Shown piece after piece: positions 49,880-63,613 of a DNA stretch of 64,000 nucleotides. The notes beneath the pieces are model-generated. The model ran no database searches, had not been told where the DNA came from, and was given only the letters and a program-made list of their open reading frames with translations. The position numbers were made by a program, and so were the translations under genes. Source of the stretch: Chromatiales bacterium (GTDB taxonomy: Bacteria; Pseudomonadota; Gammaproteobacteria; SpSt-1174). The DNA is taken from positions 124,001 through 188,000 of the forward strand of contig JABURS010000032.1 of NCBI GenBank assembly GCA_014762505.1. The letters run 5' to 3'. Numbering within the stretch: position 1 is the stretch's first letter; every line of letters starts with the position of its first letter.

Positions 49880-52705
49880 TCAGGCGAAGCTGCGTTGTTC
49901 GCCGCCGCCGGCGACGTTGCTCACGCAGCGACCGCAGAGCTCGGGGTGCTCGGCGTCCGCACCCACGTCCTCGCGGTGGTGCCAGCAGCGGCTGCACTTG
50001 GCGTGTGCGCTCTTCGACACCGTCACCCACACGGTCTCGCCGTTGCGGAGCTTCACGGCGACGGCGTCCTGCGGGCGTTCGGCCGCCGGGTGGCGGCGGG
50101 CGTAGGAGGTGATCAGCACGAAGCGCAGCTCGTCCTCGAGCATGGCCAGCAGGCCGGCGATGGTCGCGTCGTCCTCGACGTAGAGATCGACCTCGGCCTC
50201 CAGGCCCGAGCCGATGTCGCCGGCGGCGCGCACCCGCTCCAGCTCGCGGTTGATGCCCTCGCGCAGCTCGATGACCTGCGCCCAGTAGTCGGCGTTCATG
50301 GGTTCGTCGGTGTCCAGGGCGAACAGGCCCTCGTACCAGGTCTCGAAGAACACGGATTCGCCGCGCTCGCCCGGGATCAGCGGCCAGATCTCCTCGGCGG
50401 TAAAGCTCAGCACCGGGGCGATCCAGCGGGTGAGCGCCTCGATCACGTGGTACATCGCGGTCTGCGCCGAACGGCGCGCGATGCTGTCCTTTTGCGTGGT
50501 GTACTGGCGGTCCTTGATGATGTCGAGGTAGAAGCTGCCGAGCTCCACCGAGCAGAAGTTGTGGATCTCCTGGTAGATGGTGTGGAAGGCGTATTCCTCG
50601 TAGGCGCGGGCGAGCGTCGCCTGCAGCTGCTGGGCCTGGTCCACGGCCCAGCGGTCCAGCGCCAGCATGTCCTCGGGCGCGACCATGTGTGCGGCGGGAT
50701 CGAAGCCGTTGAGGTTGGCCAGCAGGAAACGCGCGGTGTTGCGGATGCGGCGGTAGGCGTCGGCGGTGCGCTTGAGGATCTCGTCGGAGACGGTCATCTC
50801 GCGCGAGTAGTCGCAGCTCGACACCCACAGGCGCAGGATGTCGGCGCCCAGGCTGTTGACCACCTTCTGCGGGGCGACCACGTTGCCCTTGGACTTGGAC
50901 ATCTTCTGCCCCTTGGCGTCCACCGTGAAACCGTGGGTGAGCACCTGCCGGTAGGGCGCGCGGCCGTGCACGGCCACCGAGGTCAGCAACGATGACTGGA
51001 ACCAGCCGCGGTGCTGGTCCGAGCCCTCGAGATACAGGTCGGCCGGACTGCGCAGGTTGTCGCGGTCGTCCAGCACGCAGGCGTGGGTCACACCCGAGTC
51101 GAACCACACGTCCAGGGTGTCGGCGACCTTGTCGTAGTCGCCGGCCTCGGCGCCGAGCAGTTCCTCGGGCTCCAGCGCGAACCAGGCGTCGATGCCGTCT
51201 GCCGCCACACGGCGGGCCACCTCCTCGATGAGCTCGTGGGTGTTGGGGTGCAGCTCGCCGGTCTGCCTGTGAACGAACAGGGCGATGGGCACGCCCCAGG
51301 TGCGCTGGCGCGAGATGCACCAGTCGGGGCGGTTCTCCACCATGCCGCGGATGCGGGCCTGGCCCCAGTCCGGCATCCATTCGACGTTGCCGATGGCCGC
51401 GACGGCGCCGTCGCGCAGGCCGTTCTGGTTCATGCTGATGAACCACTGCGGCGTGGCGCGGAAGATGATCGGCGTCTTGTGGCGCCAGCAGTGTGGGTAG
51501 CTGTGGCGCAGCTTGCCGTCGGCCACCAGTGTGCCGTGTTCGCGCAGCACCTCGATGACATGCCCGTTGACCTTGTGCACCGATTCGCCGGCGAACAGCG
51601 GCGTGTCGGGCAGGAAGCAGCCGTCGCCGCCCACCGGGTTCTCCACCGGCAGGTCGTAACGGCGGCCGACGATGTAGTCGTCCTGGCCGTGGCCGGGCGC
51701 GGTGTGCACGGCGCCGGTACCGCTCTCGGTGGTGACGTGTTCGCCGAGGATCACCGGGACCTGGCGGTCGTAGAAGGGGTGCTTGAGCAGCAGGTGTTCG
51801 AGGTCGGCCCCCTGGCAGCGGCCGAGTTCGGTGATCGCCACCTCGAGACCGAAGCGCGCGAGCGCGGCGTCCTTCAGCTCGGCGGCCAGCACCAGGCGCT
51901 CGTCGCCGGCCTGCAGCAGCAGGTACTCGAGTTCGGGGTGCAGGGCCACGGCCTGGTTGGCCGGCAGGGTCCAGGGGGTGGTGGTCCAGATGACGATGGA
52001 GACCGGGCCCATGCCCGTCGTATCCTGGAAGCGGGCGGCCATGGCATCGGGGTCGACCGCCTCGAAGCGCACGTCGATCTGCGCCGAGGTCTTGTCCTCG
52101 TATTCCACTTCCGCCTCGGCCAGGGCCGAACCGCAGTCCACGCACCAGTGCACGGGCTTCTCGCCCTTGTGCAGGTGGCCGTTGTCGATGATGCGCCCCA
52201 GGGTGCGGATGATGTTCGCCTCGAAGGCGTAGTCCATGGTGAGGTAGGGGCGGTCCCAGTCACCGAGCACGCCCAGGCGGCGGAAGTCGCGCTTCTGCCC
52301 GGCCACCTGCTCGGCGGCGTAGGCGCGGCAGTTGTCGCGGAAGGTCTTCGCATCGACCTTCACGCCGGCCTTGCCGACGCTCTTTTCCACCTGCAGCTCG
52401 ATGGGCAGGCCGTGGCAGTCCCAGCCCGGCACGTAGGGGGCGTCGAAACCGGCCAGCGTCTTGCTCTTGACGATGATGTCCTTCAGGACCTTGTTCACCG
52501 CGTGACCGATGTGGATGTCGCCGTTGGCGTAGGGCGGGCCGTCGTGCAGGATGAACTTCGGCCGGCCGGCGCTGATCTCGCGGATCTTCTCGTAGCGCTT
52601 CGCCGCGTCCCAGGCCGCGAGCATGTCGGGCTCGCGCTGGGCAAGGTTTCCGCGCATGGGAAACTCGGTGTCGGGCAGGTTGAGCGTGTGCTTGTAGTCG
52701 GTCAC
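49880..52705 (-). CDS. ileS: Isoleucyl-tRNA synthetase
   Basis: Class I synthetase of 941 residues, bacterial (IleRS-1) type, charging tRNA-Ile with editing of valine. HIGH motif [11 protein letters not shown], editing domain ([13 protein letters not shown] and [12 protein letters not shown]), KMSKS motif [11 protein letters not shown] and the C-terminal zinc finger [12 protein letters not shown]...LCGRCVSNV are all present. It starts with GTG ([13 protein letters not shown]), with GGGAT upstream. It lies between ribF and lspA in the ribF-ileS-lspA operon. Confidence 0.97.
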   Translation of the reverse strand: MTDYKHTLNLPDTEFPMRGNLAQREPDMLAAWDAAKRYEKIREISAGRPKFILHDGPPYANGDIHIGHAVNKVLKDIIVKSKTLAGFDAPYVPGWDCHGLPIELQVEKSVGKAGVKVDAKTFRDNCRAYAAEQVAGQKRDFRRLGVLGDWDRPYLTMDYAFEANIIRTLGRIIDNGHLHKGEKPVHWCVDCGSALAEAEVEYEDKTSAQIDVRFEAVDPDAMAARFQDTTGMGPVSIVIWTTTPWTLPANQAVALHPELEYLLLQAGDERLVLAAELKDAALARFGLEVAITELGRCQGADLEHLLLKHPFYDRQVPVILGEHVTTESGTGAVHTAPGHGQDDYIVGRRYDLPVENPVGGDGCFLPDTPLFAGESVHKVNGHVIEVLREHGTLVADGKLRHSYPHCWRHKTPIIFRATPQWFISMNQNGLRDGAVAAIGNVEWMPDWGQARIRGMVENRPDWCISRQRTWGVPIALFVHRQTGELHPNTHELIEEVARRVAADGIDAWFALEPEELLGAEAGDYDKVADTLDVWFDSGVTHACVLDDRDNLRSPADLYLEGSDQHRGWFQSSLLTSVAVHGRAPYRQVLTHGFTVDAKGQKMSKSKGNVVAPQKVVNSLGADILRLWVSSCDYSREMTVSDEILKRTADAYRRIRNTARFLLANLNGFDPAAHMVAPEDMLALDRWAVDQAQQLQATLARAYEEYAFHTIYQEIHNFCSVELGSFYLDIIKDRQYTTQKDSIARRSAQTAMYHVIEALTRWIAPVLSFTAEEIWPLIPGERGESVFFETWYEGLFALDTDEPMNADYWAQVIELREGINRELERVRAAGDIGSGLEAEVDLYVEDDATIAGLLAMLEDELRFVLITSYARRHPAAERPQDAVAVKLRNGETVWVTVSKSAHAKCSRCWHHREDVGADAEHPELCGRCVSNVAGGGEQRSFA

Positions 52706-52727
52706 ATCAAATCCCGTTTATTGAACG

Positions 52728-53672
52728 TTAGGCCGGGTCGGAATACTTGTTGGCGAAAAAGGCGCGTGCGGCCTCGGCGTCGCGGCCGATCTGCGCGATC
52801 AGGGCGTCGAGCGAGTCGAAGCGCTGCTCGTCGCGCAGCCGGTGCAGCAGGTCGACCTGCACGTGGCGGCCGTAGAGGTCGCCGTCAAAGTCCAGCAGGT
52901 GCACCTCCAGGCGGTTCTCCACCCCGTCCACGGTGGGGCGCCGGCCCACGTTGGCCACGCCGGGCAGCGGTTCGCCCGCCACGCCGAACAGCTCCACCGC
53001 GAACACGCCGCGCACCGGCGAGATCTGGCGCTCGAGCTTGAGGTTGGCGGTCGGGAAGCCGATGCTGCGCCCGCGCTTGTCGCCATGCGCCACCCGCCCG
53101 CAGAGGCGGAAGGGGCGGCCGAGCAGCTGTTCGGCCGCGGCCATGTCGCCCGCCTCCAGGGCCTCGCGGATGCGCGTACTGCTCACCCGCGCCGCGCCGA
53201 TGCGGAAGGTGTGCATGTTCACCACCTGGAAGCCCCGGGCCGCGCCGGCGGCCTGGAGCATGGCGAAGTCCCCCGCACGGCCCTGGCCGAAGCGGAAGTC
53301 GTCGCCCACCACCAGGTATTGCACGCCCAGGCCGTCCACCAGCACCCGCTCGATGAAGTCCTGCGCCGGCATGGCGGCGCGCCGCGCATCGAAGCGCAGG
53401 CACAGCAGCCGGTCCACCGAGAAACGCCGCAGCGCCTGCAGCTTCTCGCGAAACCGCGTCAGCCGGGCCGGGGCCTGGTCGCCGAGGAAGTACTCGTGCG
53501 GCAGCGGCTCGAAGGTGATCACCGTGGATGGCAGGCCGAGGGCGTCGGCCTTCTCCGCCAGCTGGCCGAGCACGGCCTGGTGGCCGAGGTGCACGCCGTC
53601 GAAATTGCCGATGGTGGCAACGCAACCACGATGACGCTCGCGCAGATTGTGCAGGCCGCGTATCAGTTCCAT
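52728..53672 (-). CDS. ribF: Bifunctional riboflavin kinase / FAD synthetase
   Basis: A 314-residue enzyme making FMN then FAD. The N-terminal adenylyltransferase domain has TIGNFDGVHLGHQAVL and VVGDDFRFG..RAGD; ISSTRIR appears as VSSTRIREALE. The C-terminal flavokinase has GRVAHGDKRGRSIGFPTANL and FAVELFG. It leads the operon ribF-ileS-lspA. No FMN riboswitch was noticed upstream. Confidence 0.95.
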   Translation of the reverse strand: MELIRGLHNLRERHRGCVATIGNFDGVHLGHQAVLGQLAEKADALGLPSTVITFEPLPHEYFLGDQAPARLTRFREKLQALRRFSVDRLLCLRFDARRAAMPAQDFIERVLVDGLGVQYLVVGDDFRFGQGRAGDFAMLQAAGAARGFQVVNMHTFRIGAARVSSTRIREALEAGDMAAAEQLLGRPFRLCGRVAHGDKRGRSIGFPTANLKLERQISPVRGVFAVELFGVAGEPLPGVANVGRRPTVDGVENRLEVHLLDFDGDLYGRHVQVDLLHRLRDEQRFDSLDALIAQIGRDAEAARAFFANKYSDPA

Positions 53673-53740
53673 GGGCAGTCGGGCTGGGCGCGGCCGGTGG
53701 CCGACGCGGAAAAGGCCCGATTATACGTGGCTTTGCGCCG

Positions 53741-55315
53741 TCAGTCGCGGGTCAGGTCCGCCGGGCGCAGGCCGAGTGCCACCAGCACCGCGGAATAGCT
53801 GAGCGCACCGGCAGCGACCAGGCCGGCGAGCCAGGCCGCGCGCATGGCCCCGCCCATGAGCTCCCACTGGTCGGCTGCCGGGTTGAGCGCGAGCAGTACC
53901 GCCGCCATCACCGCCGTGGCGGCGAGCGTACGCGACCAGGTGGCGAGCCAGCCGGGCCGCGGCCGGTAGATGCCGTGCCGGCGCAGGTTGACATAGAGCA
54001 GCCCGGCGTTGACGAAGCCCGCCAGGGCCGTCGCCAGGGCCAGGCCGGCGTGCGGCGCCGGCGTGTCCGTGAGCAGCCAGGGCGTGAGGATCAGGGCATT
54101 GAAGGCCATGTTGGCGAACATCGCCGTGATGCCGATCTTCACCGGCGTGGCCGTGTCCTGGCGCGAATAAAAGCCGGGCGCCAGGAGCTTGACCAGGATG
54201 AACGCCGGCAGGCCGGTGGCATAGGTCATCAGGCTCAGCGCCGCCATGTCCACGTCCAGGCGCGTGAACTGGCCATACTGGATGAGCGTGAACAGGATGG
54301 GGGCGGCCAGCACGATCAGGCCCGCCATGGCCGGGATGCAGACCAGCACGCCCAGGCGCAGCGCCCAGTCCAGGGTGGCGTTGAAGCCGTCCGCGCTCTC
54401 CGCCGCGTGCTGCTGGGAGAGCCTGGGCAGGATCACGGTGCCGATGGCCACGCCGATCAGGGCCAGGGGCAGCTCCACGAAGCGGTCCGACAGGTACAGC
54501 CAGGTGAGGCTGCCGGTGACGAAGAACGAGGCGATGGTGGTGTTGATGAGGAGGTTCACCTGCGCCACCGAGGAGCCGAACAGGGTGGGCAGCATCAGCC
54601 GGAGGATGCGCCGCACCCCCTCGAAACGGAAGTCGACCCGCGGGCGGGGGACCAGCCCCAGGCGCCAGAGGAACGGGAGCTGGAAGGCCAGCTGCAGCAC
54701 CCCCGCGATGAACACCCCCCAGGCCAGCGCCGTGATGGGGTCGGCCATGAGCGGGGCCAGCCACAGGGCACAGGCGATCAGCGCCAGGTTGAGGAATACC
54801 GGCGTGAAGGCCGGTATGGCGAAGCGACCGAAGCTGTTGAGTATCCCCCCGGCAAAGGCCGTCAGCGAGATGAACAGGATGTAGGGGAAGGTGATGCGCA
54901 GCATCTCGGTGGCCAGCGCATGCTGTTCGGGCTTGTCCTCGAAGTGAAACCCCGCGGCGAAGACGTTAATGATCCAGGGGGCGGCCAGGATGCCCACGGC
55001 CGTGACCAGGAACAGGATCAGCGCCAGGGCGCCCGCGACATGGTCGATCAGGGCCTGCATGTCCTCCCGGCTGCGGCGCTCCTTGTATTCGGAGAGCACG
55101 GGCACGAAGGCCAGCGAGAAGGCCCCTTCGGCGAACAGGCGCCGCAGCAGGTTGGGGATGCGAAAGGCCACGACGAAGGCGTCCGTGGCCCCCGAGGCGC
55201 CGAAGATGACCGCGATCACCGCATCGCGGAGGTAGCCGAACAGGCGCGAGACCAGCGTCATCGCGCTCACGATCGCGCCGGATCTGAAGAGTTTGCGGCT
55301 CAGTGGGGGCTCCAT
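53741..55315 (-). CDS. murJ: Lipid II flippase MurJ
   Basis: Inner-membrane flippase for the peptidoglycan precursor lipid II, 524 residues, about 14 helices. Conserved N-terminus SGAIVSAMTLVSRLFGYLRDAVIAVIFGAS, AFVVAFRIPNLLRRLFAEGAFSLAFVPVL and later PTLFGSSVAQVNLLINT. Start MEPPLSRKLFRS at 55315. In the same order as Pseudomonas (rpsT divergent, then murJ, ribF, ileS). Confidence 0.95.
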   Translation of the reverse strand: MEPPLSRKLFRSGAIVSAMTLVSRLFGYLRDAVIAVIFGASGATDAFVVAFRIPNLLRRLFAEGAFSLAFVPVLSEYKERRSREDMQALIDHVAGALALILFLVTAVGILAAPWIINVFAAGFHFEDKPEQHALATEMLRITFPYILFISLTAFAGGILNSFGRFAIPAFTPVFLNLALIACALWLAPLMADPITALAWGVFIAGVLQLAFQLPFLWRLGLVPRPRVDFRFEGVRRILRLMLPTLFGSSVAQVNLLINTTIASFFVTGSLTWLYLSDRFVELPLALIGVAIGTVILPRLSQQHAAESADGFNATLDWALRLGVLVCIPAMAGLIVLAAPILFTLIQYGQFTRLDVDMAALSLMTYATGLPAFILVKLLAPGFYSRQDTATPVKIGITAMFANMAFNALILTPWLLTDTPAPHAGLALATALAGFVNAGLLYVNLRRHGIYRPRPGWLATWSRTLAATAVMAAVLLALNPAADQWELMGGAMRAAWLAGLVAAGALSYSAVLVALGLRPADLTRD

Positions 55316-55406
55316 GGCATGAGAGGGCCGATCACAGGGGTTTTACCGGAAACCGGGCCGACCCGCAAAGCCGCCGTGCCGCACGGTTTCGCCGGTGAAC
55401 GGGGCG

Positions 55407-55435
55407 TTGACATCGCGGGTGGAAACGGGCAGACT
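55407..55435 (+). promoter_or_regulatory. Probable rpsT promoter
   Basis: A perfect -35 TTGACA (55407-55412) with CAGACT 17 bases later as a weak -10. Confidence 0.45.
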
Positions 55436-55478
55436 ACGCGGCCTTCAGGCTTTACACCGAATTTTTCAGGAGAGTACC

Positions 55479-55742
55479 TTGGCCAATTCAGCTTCCGCCC
55501 GCAAGCGCGCCCGTCAGGCCGAAAAGCGTCGCGAACACAACGTGGCCCTGCGCTCGCGCATGCGCACCTACATGAAGAAGGTCGTCAACGCGATTGCCGC
55601 GGGTGACAAGACCAACGCGCAGGCCGCCTACAAGGAAGCCGTGCCGATGATGGATGCCGGCGTGACCAAGGGCCTGATGCACAAGAACAAGGCCGCTCGT
55701 CACAAGAGCCGCATGAACGCTGCCATCAAGGCGATGGACTGA
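55479..55742 (+). CDS. rpsT: 30S ribosomal protein S20 (TTG start)
   Basis: An 87-residue basic helical protein binding 16S rRNA early in assembly; [17 protein letters not shown] and the C-terminal [20 protein letters not shown] are diagnostic. The start codon is TTG at 55479, with CAGGAGAG upstream; only this start gives the normal N-terminus. E. coli rpsT also starts with UUG, where it takes part in autoregulation of translation. Confidence 0.96.
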   Translation: MANSASARKRARQAEKRREHNVALRSRMRTYMKKVVNAIAAGDKTNAQAAYKEAVPMMDAGVTKGLMHKNKAARHKSRMNAAIKAMD

Positions 55743-55757
55743 GTCCCAGCCTGCAGC

Positions 55758-55794
55758 GCATAAAAAAGCCGGCCCTGGGCCGGCTTTTTTATGC
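55758..55794. terminator. Bidirectional terminator after rpsT
   Basis: A perfect 18-bp stem GCATAAAAAAGCCGGCCC with single-base loop, ending in a T6 run on each strand, between convergent rpsT and proB. Confidence 0.9.
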
Positions 55795-55796
55795 GC

Positions 55797-55826
55797 GTGA
55801 GGCGTCGGTATGAAAATCCGCCTCAC
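55797..55826. repeat. GTGAGGCG / CGCCTCAC inverted motif
   Basis: GTGAGGCG (55797-55804) and CGCCTCAC (55819-55826), followed by CTCCTCAC, recall the heptamer repeat at 27493-27545. Both sit between convergent genes. Confidence 0.4.
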
Positions 55827-55837
55827 TCCTCACATCC

Positions 55838-58336
<2,499 letters not shown>

Positions 58337-58359
58337 TGTGTACTACCTCGACTGCGTTC

Positions 58360-58671
58360 TTAGCCCGAAATGCCGGTGATCTGCACTTCGGTGTAATCCT
58401 GACGGTGTCCCATCTGCTTGCGGTGGTGCTTGCGGCGACGGAACTTGACGATTTCGATCTTCTTGCCGCGGCCATGGGCCGTGACGGTCGCGGAGACCTT
58501 GCCGCCCTCGACGTAGGGGGCGCCGACCTTGACGCTCTCGCCTTCGCCGACCAGGAGGACCTTGTCGAAATCAACCGACGAACCGGCCTCGGCGCTGAGC
58601 TTCTCAACGCGGATCACGTCGCCTTCCGCGACTCGATACTGCTTACCACCCGTGGCGATAACGGCGTACAT
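58360..58671 (-). CDS. rplU: 50S ribosomal protein L21
   Basis: A 103-residue protein, [25 protein letters not shown] at the start and [16 protein letters not shown] near the end, both typical. First gene of rplU-rpmA(-obgE-proB), driven by the promoter at 58710-58738. Confidence 0.98.
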   Translation of the reverse strand: MYAVIATGGKQYRVAEGDVIRVEKLSAEAGSSVDFDKVLLVGEGESVKVGAPYVEGGKVSATVTAHGRGKKIEIVKFRRRKHHRKQMGHRQDYTEVQITGISG

Positions 58672-58709
58672 GGTACTACTCCGGAAACGGTGCTTGAAAA
58701 AGAGGCGGA

Positions 58710-58738
58710 ATTCTAACGGGAGTCGGGGCCCGCGTCAA
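58710..58738 (-). promoter_or_regulatory. Sigma-70 promoter of rplU-rpmA
   Basis: On the minus strand: TTGACG (58738-58733), a 17-base spacer, TAGAAT (58715-58710). About 40 bases before the rplU start. Confidence 0.75.
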
Positions 58739-58789
58739 ACCCCCTGTGCGGCGCCCGCGCCCGGCTGCCGGGCGCGGCGCCACACAGGC

Positions 58790-58818
58790 TTGACACCCCG
58801 CGGGGCGCTTCCTAGCAT
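58790..58818 (+). promoter_or_regulatory. Sigma-70 promoter of ispB
   Basis: TTGACA (58790-58795), a 17-base spacer, TAGCAT (58813-58818). Divergent from the rplU promoter, with about 50 bases between the two -35 boxes. Confidence 0.7.
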
Positions 58819-58845
58819 GCGCAGACCTTGAAACCGGCAGCCCCG

Positions 58846-59814
58846 ATGGAACTGAGCCAGATCCAGGCCCTGATCGCCGACGACATGCAGGCGGTCAACG
58901 CGCTGATCGAGGCGCGTCTCCAGTCCGACGTCGTCCTCATCAACCAGCTCGGCCAATACATTATCAATAGCGGTGGTAAGCGCCTGCGCCCGCAGCTCGC
59001 GCTGCTGGCCGCGCGTGCCTGCGGCTACGACGGCGACCGCCACGTGGACATCGCCGCCATCGTCGAGTTCATCCACACCGCCACCCTGCTGCACGACGAC
59101 GTGGTGGACGAATCCGACCTGCGCCGTGGCAAGGATACCGCAAACACCGTGTGGGGCAATGCCGCCGCCGTGCTGGTGGGCGATTTCCTCTACTCGCGCT
59201 CCTTCGAGATGATGGTGGCGGTGGGCTCCATGCGGGTGATGGAGATCATGTCGAGCACGACCTGCACCATCGCCGAGGGCGAGGTCCAGCAGCTGCTGAA
59301 CTGCCACGATGCCGATACCACCGAGGCGCGCTACCTGGAGGTGATCCACTCCAAGACCGCCAAGCTCTTCGAGGCGGCCTGTCGCCTCGGCGCCGTGCTC
59401 GCCGGCCAGCCGGCGGCGGTGGAGAACGACCTGGCGGCCTATGGCATGCACCTGGGCACGGCCTTCCAGCTCATCGACGACGTGCTGGACTACTCGGCCT
59501 CGGCCGATGAGATGGGCAAGAACGTCGGTGACGACCTGGCCGAGGGCAAGCCCACCCTGCCGCTGATCCACGCCATGCGCCAGGGCACGCCGGCGCAGGC
59601 CCGCGTGGTGCGCGAGGCCATCGAACAGGGCGGCCTGGAGCGCATCGACGAGGTCATGGCGGCCATTGAATCGACGGGGGCAATCGAGTACACTGCCGCG
59701 TCTGCGCGATCGGAGGCCGAACAGGCCATCGCGCGACTGGCCTCCCTGCCGGCTTCACCCTACAGGGAGGCGCTGGCCGCCCTGGCGGAATTCTCCGTCA
59801 ACCGCAGCCACTGA
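58846..59814 (+). CDS. ispB: Polyprenyl (octaprenyl) diphosphate synthase
   Basis: Elongates farnesyl diphosphate with IPP to the ubiquinone side chain, 322 residues. First Asp-rich motif [15 protein letters not shown] with GGKRLRP before it, second [12 protein letters not shown], and [14 protein letters not shown]. The start at 58846 (MELSQIQ) is preferred to the upstream TTG. Divergent from rplU-rpmA, the common gammaproteobacterial order. Chain length (C40 or other) is not readable with certainty. Confidence 0.94.
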   Translation: MELSQIQALIADDMQAVNALIEARLQSDVVLINQLGQYIINSGGKRLRPQLALLAARACGYDGDRHVDIAAIVEFIHTATLLHDDVVDESDLRRGKDTANTVWGNAAAVLVGDFLYSRSFEMMVAVGSMRVMEIMSSTTCTIAEGEVQQLLNCHDADTTEARYLEVIHSKTAKLFEAACRLGAVLAGQPAAVENDLAAYGMHLGTAFQLIDDVLDYSASADEMGKNVGDDLAEGKPTLPLIHAMRQGTPAQARVVREAIEQGGLERIDEVMAAIESTGAIEYTAASARSEAEQAIARLASLPASPYREALAALAEFSVNRSH

Positions 59815-59821
59815 CTGACCA

Positions 59822-59898
<77 letters not shown>

Positions 59899-59902
59899 AT
59901 TC

Positions 59903-59929
59903 CAAAGGCCACCCAGCGGGTGGCCTTTG
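59903..59929 (+). terminator. Terminator after tRNA-Pro
   Basis: CAAAGGCCACCC-AGC-GGGTGGCCTTTG, a 12-bp stem followed by TCATTT. Confidence 0.75.
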
Positions 59930-59961
59930 TCATTTACGGTGCCGGTTTTCCCCGGGGGTGA

Positions 59962-60621
<660 letters not shown>

Positions 60622-60690
60622 ACCGGCCTGCATCCTATAGAATCAACGGTTCGCCGTCGAAAAACGGCCCGCACTTTTCAGGAGTAACCC

Positions 60691-60954
60691 ATGGCCCGTA
60701 TCACCGTCGAAGACTGTCTCGAAAACGTGGAAAACCGCTTCGAGCTCGTACTGGTCGCCAGCAAGCGCGCCCGCCAGATCTCCCTGGGGCATCAGCCGCA
60801 CGTGGAGCTGGAGAACGACAAGCCCACCGTCCTCGCCCTGCGCGAGATCGCCGAGGGCCTGATCGGCAAGAGCGTGCTCGACGAGGTCGACGCCCGTGAA
60901 CACGCCCCCGTCGAGCAGGGCGTGAGCGAGGACGAGGTGCGGGCCGAGATCTGA
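60691..60954 (+). CDS. rpoZ: RNA polymerase omega subunit
   Basis: An 87-residue subunit that stabilises RNA polymerase beta-prime, [29 protein letters not shown] then [21 protein letters not shown] lies before the ATG; a TATAGAAT sequence at 60636-60643 may be a -10. spoT follows after 16 bases. Confidence 0.96.
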   Translation: MARITVEDCLENVENRFELVLVASKRARQISLGHQPHVELENDKPTVLALREIAEGLIGKSVLDEVDAREHAPVEQGVSEDEVRAEI

Positions 60955-60970
60955 AGGCCCGCCCCCCTGT

Positions 60971-63133
60971 ATGGCCGAGAGCGCGACCACCGGTTTCCTG
61001 AGTCCCCAGAACCCCAAGGACACCACGCGGTTTCTGGTCAGCGACCTGTGCTCGATTCTCGAGACCTATCTCGACCCCGATCAGATCAGTGAGGTCTACC
61101 GCGCCTACCTCTTCGGCGCCGAGGCACACGAAGGGCAGACGCGCCAGTCCGGCGAGCCCTACATCTACCACCCCATCGCCGTGGCCAAGACCCTGGCCGA
61201 GATGCGCATGGATCACCACAGCCTCGTGGCGGCGATCCTGCATGATGTCATGGAGGACACGGCCACCGCCAAGGAACAGCTCGAACGCGAGTTCGGCGCC
61301 GAGGTGGCGGAGCTGGTGGACGGTGTCAGCAAGCTGACCCATCTGCACTTCGAATCCAAGGCCGAGGCCCAGGCCGAGAACTTCCGCAAGATGATGCTGG
61401 CCATGGTGCGCGACGTGCGCGTGATGATGGTCAAGCTCGCCGACCGCCTGCACAACATGCGCACGGTCGGCGCCCTGCGCCCCGACAAGCGTCGCCGCAT
61501 CGCCCGCGAGACGCTCGAGATCTACGCCCCCATCGCCCAGCGCCTGGGCATGAACGCCATGCGCCGCGAGCTGGAGCTGCTGGGCTTTCGCGCCTACTGG
61601 CCGCAGCGCTATGCCACCCTGGAGCGCGCCGTGCAGCGCGCCCGCGGCCACCGCAAGGAGGTGCTGCAGCGCATCGAGGCCTCGGTGGTCAACCGCATGG
61701 AGGAGGCCGGGGTGGTGGCGCGCATCATCGGCCGCGAGAAGAACCTCTACAGCATCTACAAGAAGATGCGCGAGAAGGGCCTGTCCTTCGCCGATGTCTT
61801 CGATGTCTATGCCATCCGTATCATCGTCGAGGACGTCGACACCTGTTATCGCTGCCTGGGCATCATGCACAACCTCTACAAGCCGGTGCCGGGACGCTTC
61901 AAGGACTACATCGCCATCCCCAAGGCCAATGGCTACCAGTCGTTGCATACCACCCTGTTCGGGCCGCACGGCATCCCGCTGGAGATCCAGATCCGCACCG
62001 AGGAGATGGATCACGTCGCCGAGTCCGGCATCGCCGCGCACTGGCTGTACAAGAGCGGCGACCGCCATTCCGCCACCGCCCAGGCACGCGCCCGCGAGTG
62101 GATGAAGACCGTGCTGGAGATGCAGCAGAGCGCGGGCGACAGCATCGAGTTCCTGGAGAACATCAAGGTCGACCTGTTCCCGGACGAGGTCTACGTCTTC
62201 ACGCCCAAGGGCGACATCATGGAGCTGCCGCGCGGCGCCACCCCGGTGGACTTCGCCTATGCCGTGCACTCGGACATCGGCAACTCCTGCGTGGCCGCCA
62301 AGATCGACCGTCAGCTGGCGCCGCTGTCCACCCAGCTCGAGAGCGGGCAGGCGGTGGAGGTCATCACCGCGCCCAATGCCCGGCCCAACCCCGCCTGGCT
62401 CGGCTTCGTCGTCACGGGCAAGGCCCGCGCCAACATCCGCCACCATCTCAAGAACCTGAAGGAGGACGAGGCCGGGGTGCTGGGCCGCCGCCTGCTGGAA
62501 AAGGCCCTGACCTCGCTCGGGCGCTCGCTGGACGGCGTGGACGAGGTGCAGATGCACGCCCTGCTGGAGGAGTTCGGCATCCCGGATGTCGCACGTCTCT
62601 ACGAGGACATCGGACTCGGCACCCGCATGGCCCCGCTGGTGGCGCGCCGCCTGGTCGGCGACGCGGAGGTCCCCGCCGACGGCAAGCGCGCGCCGCTCGC
62701 CATCCGCGGCACCGAGGGCATGGTGGTGAGCTTTGCCAAGTGTTGCTACCCGATCCCGGGCGACCCCATCGTCGGCGTGATGAGCACCGGGCGCGGGATG
62801 GTCATCCACCGCGAGGGCTGCCGCAACGTCGCCGAGTTCCGCGACAACCCGGACAAGTGGGTGCCGTTGCAGTGGTCGGACGACATCGATCGCGAGTTCA
62901 CCGCCTCCGTGCGCGTGCAAAGCGCCAACCAGCGCGGCGTGCTGGCCACGCTGGCCAGCAAGATCGCCAGCATGGACGCCAACATCGAGAACGTCTCCTT
63001 CGAGGAGCGCGACGCCACCACCACCACCATCACCTTCCTGCTCTCGGTCCGCGACCGCCGGCACCTGGCGCGCATCATGCGCAGCATCCGCAACGCCCCG
63101 GCCGTGATGAAGATCGCCCGCGCCCGCGGCTGA
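60971..63133 (+). CDS. spoT: Bifunctional (p)ppGpp synthetase/hydrolase SpoT
   Basis: A 720-residue stringent-response enzyme (E. coli SpoT has 702). The N-terminal HD hydrolase domain keeps its HD motif in AAILHDVMEDT; the synthetase domain has IREKNLYSIYKKMREKG-like and KDYIAIPKANGYQSLHTT; then TGS (VYVFTPKGDIMELPRGATPVDFAYAVH), the conserved CCYPIPGDPIVG region and a C-terminal ACT domain. Since the HD and substrate motifs are intact it should hydrolyse ppGpp and probably also make it. Operon with rpoZ. Confidence 0.96.
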   Translation: MAESATTGFLSPQNPKDTTRFLVSDLCSILETYLDPDQISEVYRAYLFGAEAHEGQTRQSGEPYIYHPIAVAKTLAEMRMDHHSLVAAILHDVMEDTATAKEQLEREFGAEVAELVDGVSKLTHLHFESKAEAQAENFRKMMLAMVRDVRVMMVKLADRLHNMRTVGALRPDKRRRIARETLEIYAPIAQRLGMNAMRRELELLGFRAYWPQRYATLERAVQRARGHRKEVLQRIEASVVNRMEEAGVVARIIGREKNLYSIYKKMREKGLSFADVFDVYAIRIIVEDVDTCYRCLGIMHNLYKPVPGRFKDYIAIPKANGYQSLHTTLFGPHGIPLEIQIRTEEMDHVAESGIAAHWLYKSGDRHSATAQARAREWMKTVLEMQQSAGDSIEFLENIKVDLFPDEVYVFTPKGDIMELPRGATPVDFAYAVHSDIGNSCVAAKIDRQLAPLSTQLESGQAVEVITAPNARPNPAWLGFVVTGKARANIRHHLKNLKEDEAGVLGRRLLEKALTSLGRSLDGVDEVQMHALLEEFGIPDVARLYEDIGLGTRMAPLVARRLVGDAEVPADGKRAPLAIRGTEGMVVSFAKCCYPIPGDPIVGVMSTGRGMVIHREGCRNVAEFRDNPDKWVPLQWSDDIDREFTASVRVQSANQRGVLATLASKIASMDANIENVSFEERDATTTTITFLLSVRDRRHLARIMRSIRNAPAVMKIARARG

Positions 63134-63223
63134 CCCCGTTCGGGCACTTACAGCCGGCGCCCGATCCGGTATTCTCTGATGCCACATTCTTGACGCACCC
63201 ACAGCACTTCCCAAGGAGCACCC

Positions 63224-63613
63224 ATGGCGCGCGACATCATCTCCACGGACAAGGCCCCCAAGGCCATCGGCACCTATTCGCAGGCGGTGAGGGTCGACAA
63301 CACCGTCTACATCTCCGGGCAGATCCCGCTCATCCCCGAGACCATGGCGCTGGTGGAGGGCGACATGGACGCCCAGATCCGTCGCGTCTTCGACAACCTC
63401 GCGGCCGTGGCGGAGGCCGCCGGCGGCCGGCTTGCCGACATCGTCAAGCTCAACATCTTCCTCACCGACCTCGCGCACTTCCCGCTGGTCAACCAGGTGA
63501 TGGCCGAGTACTTCGCCGAACCCTATCCGGCGCGTGCCGCCATCGGCGTGGCCAGCCTGCCCAAGGGCGCCGGCGTGGAGATGGACGCCATCCTGCACCT
63601 CGGCCGGGCATGA
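63224..63613 (+). CDS. ridA: RidA-family 2-iminobutanoate/2-iminopropanoate deaminase
   Basis: A 129-residue enzyme hydrolysing reactive enamine/imine intermediates of PLP enzymes. Motifs are [27 protein letters not shown] and the catalytic Arg in [30 protein letters not shown] precedes the ATG. It follows spoT by 90 bases, as in Pseudomonas. Confidence 0.95.
   Translation: MARDIISTDKAPKAIGTYSQAVRVDNTVYISGQIPLIPETMALVEGDMDAQIRRVFDNLAAVAEAAGGRLADIVKLNIFLTDLAHFPLVNQVMAEYFAEPYPARAAIGVASLPKGAGVEMDAILHLGRA

Noticed and set aside
51011-53041. 676-residue open frame antisense to ileS/ribF
   Set aside because: Spans two certain sense genes and their boundary; no domain or ribosome-binding site.
60701-63598. 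965-residue open frame antisense to rpoZ-spoT-ridA
   Set aside because: Shadow of high-GC genes; His/Gly/Leu-rich composition with no motif, and the sense genes are certain.
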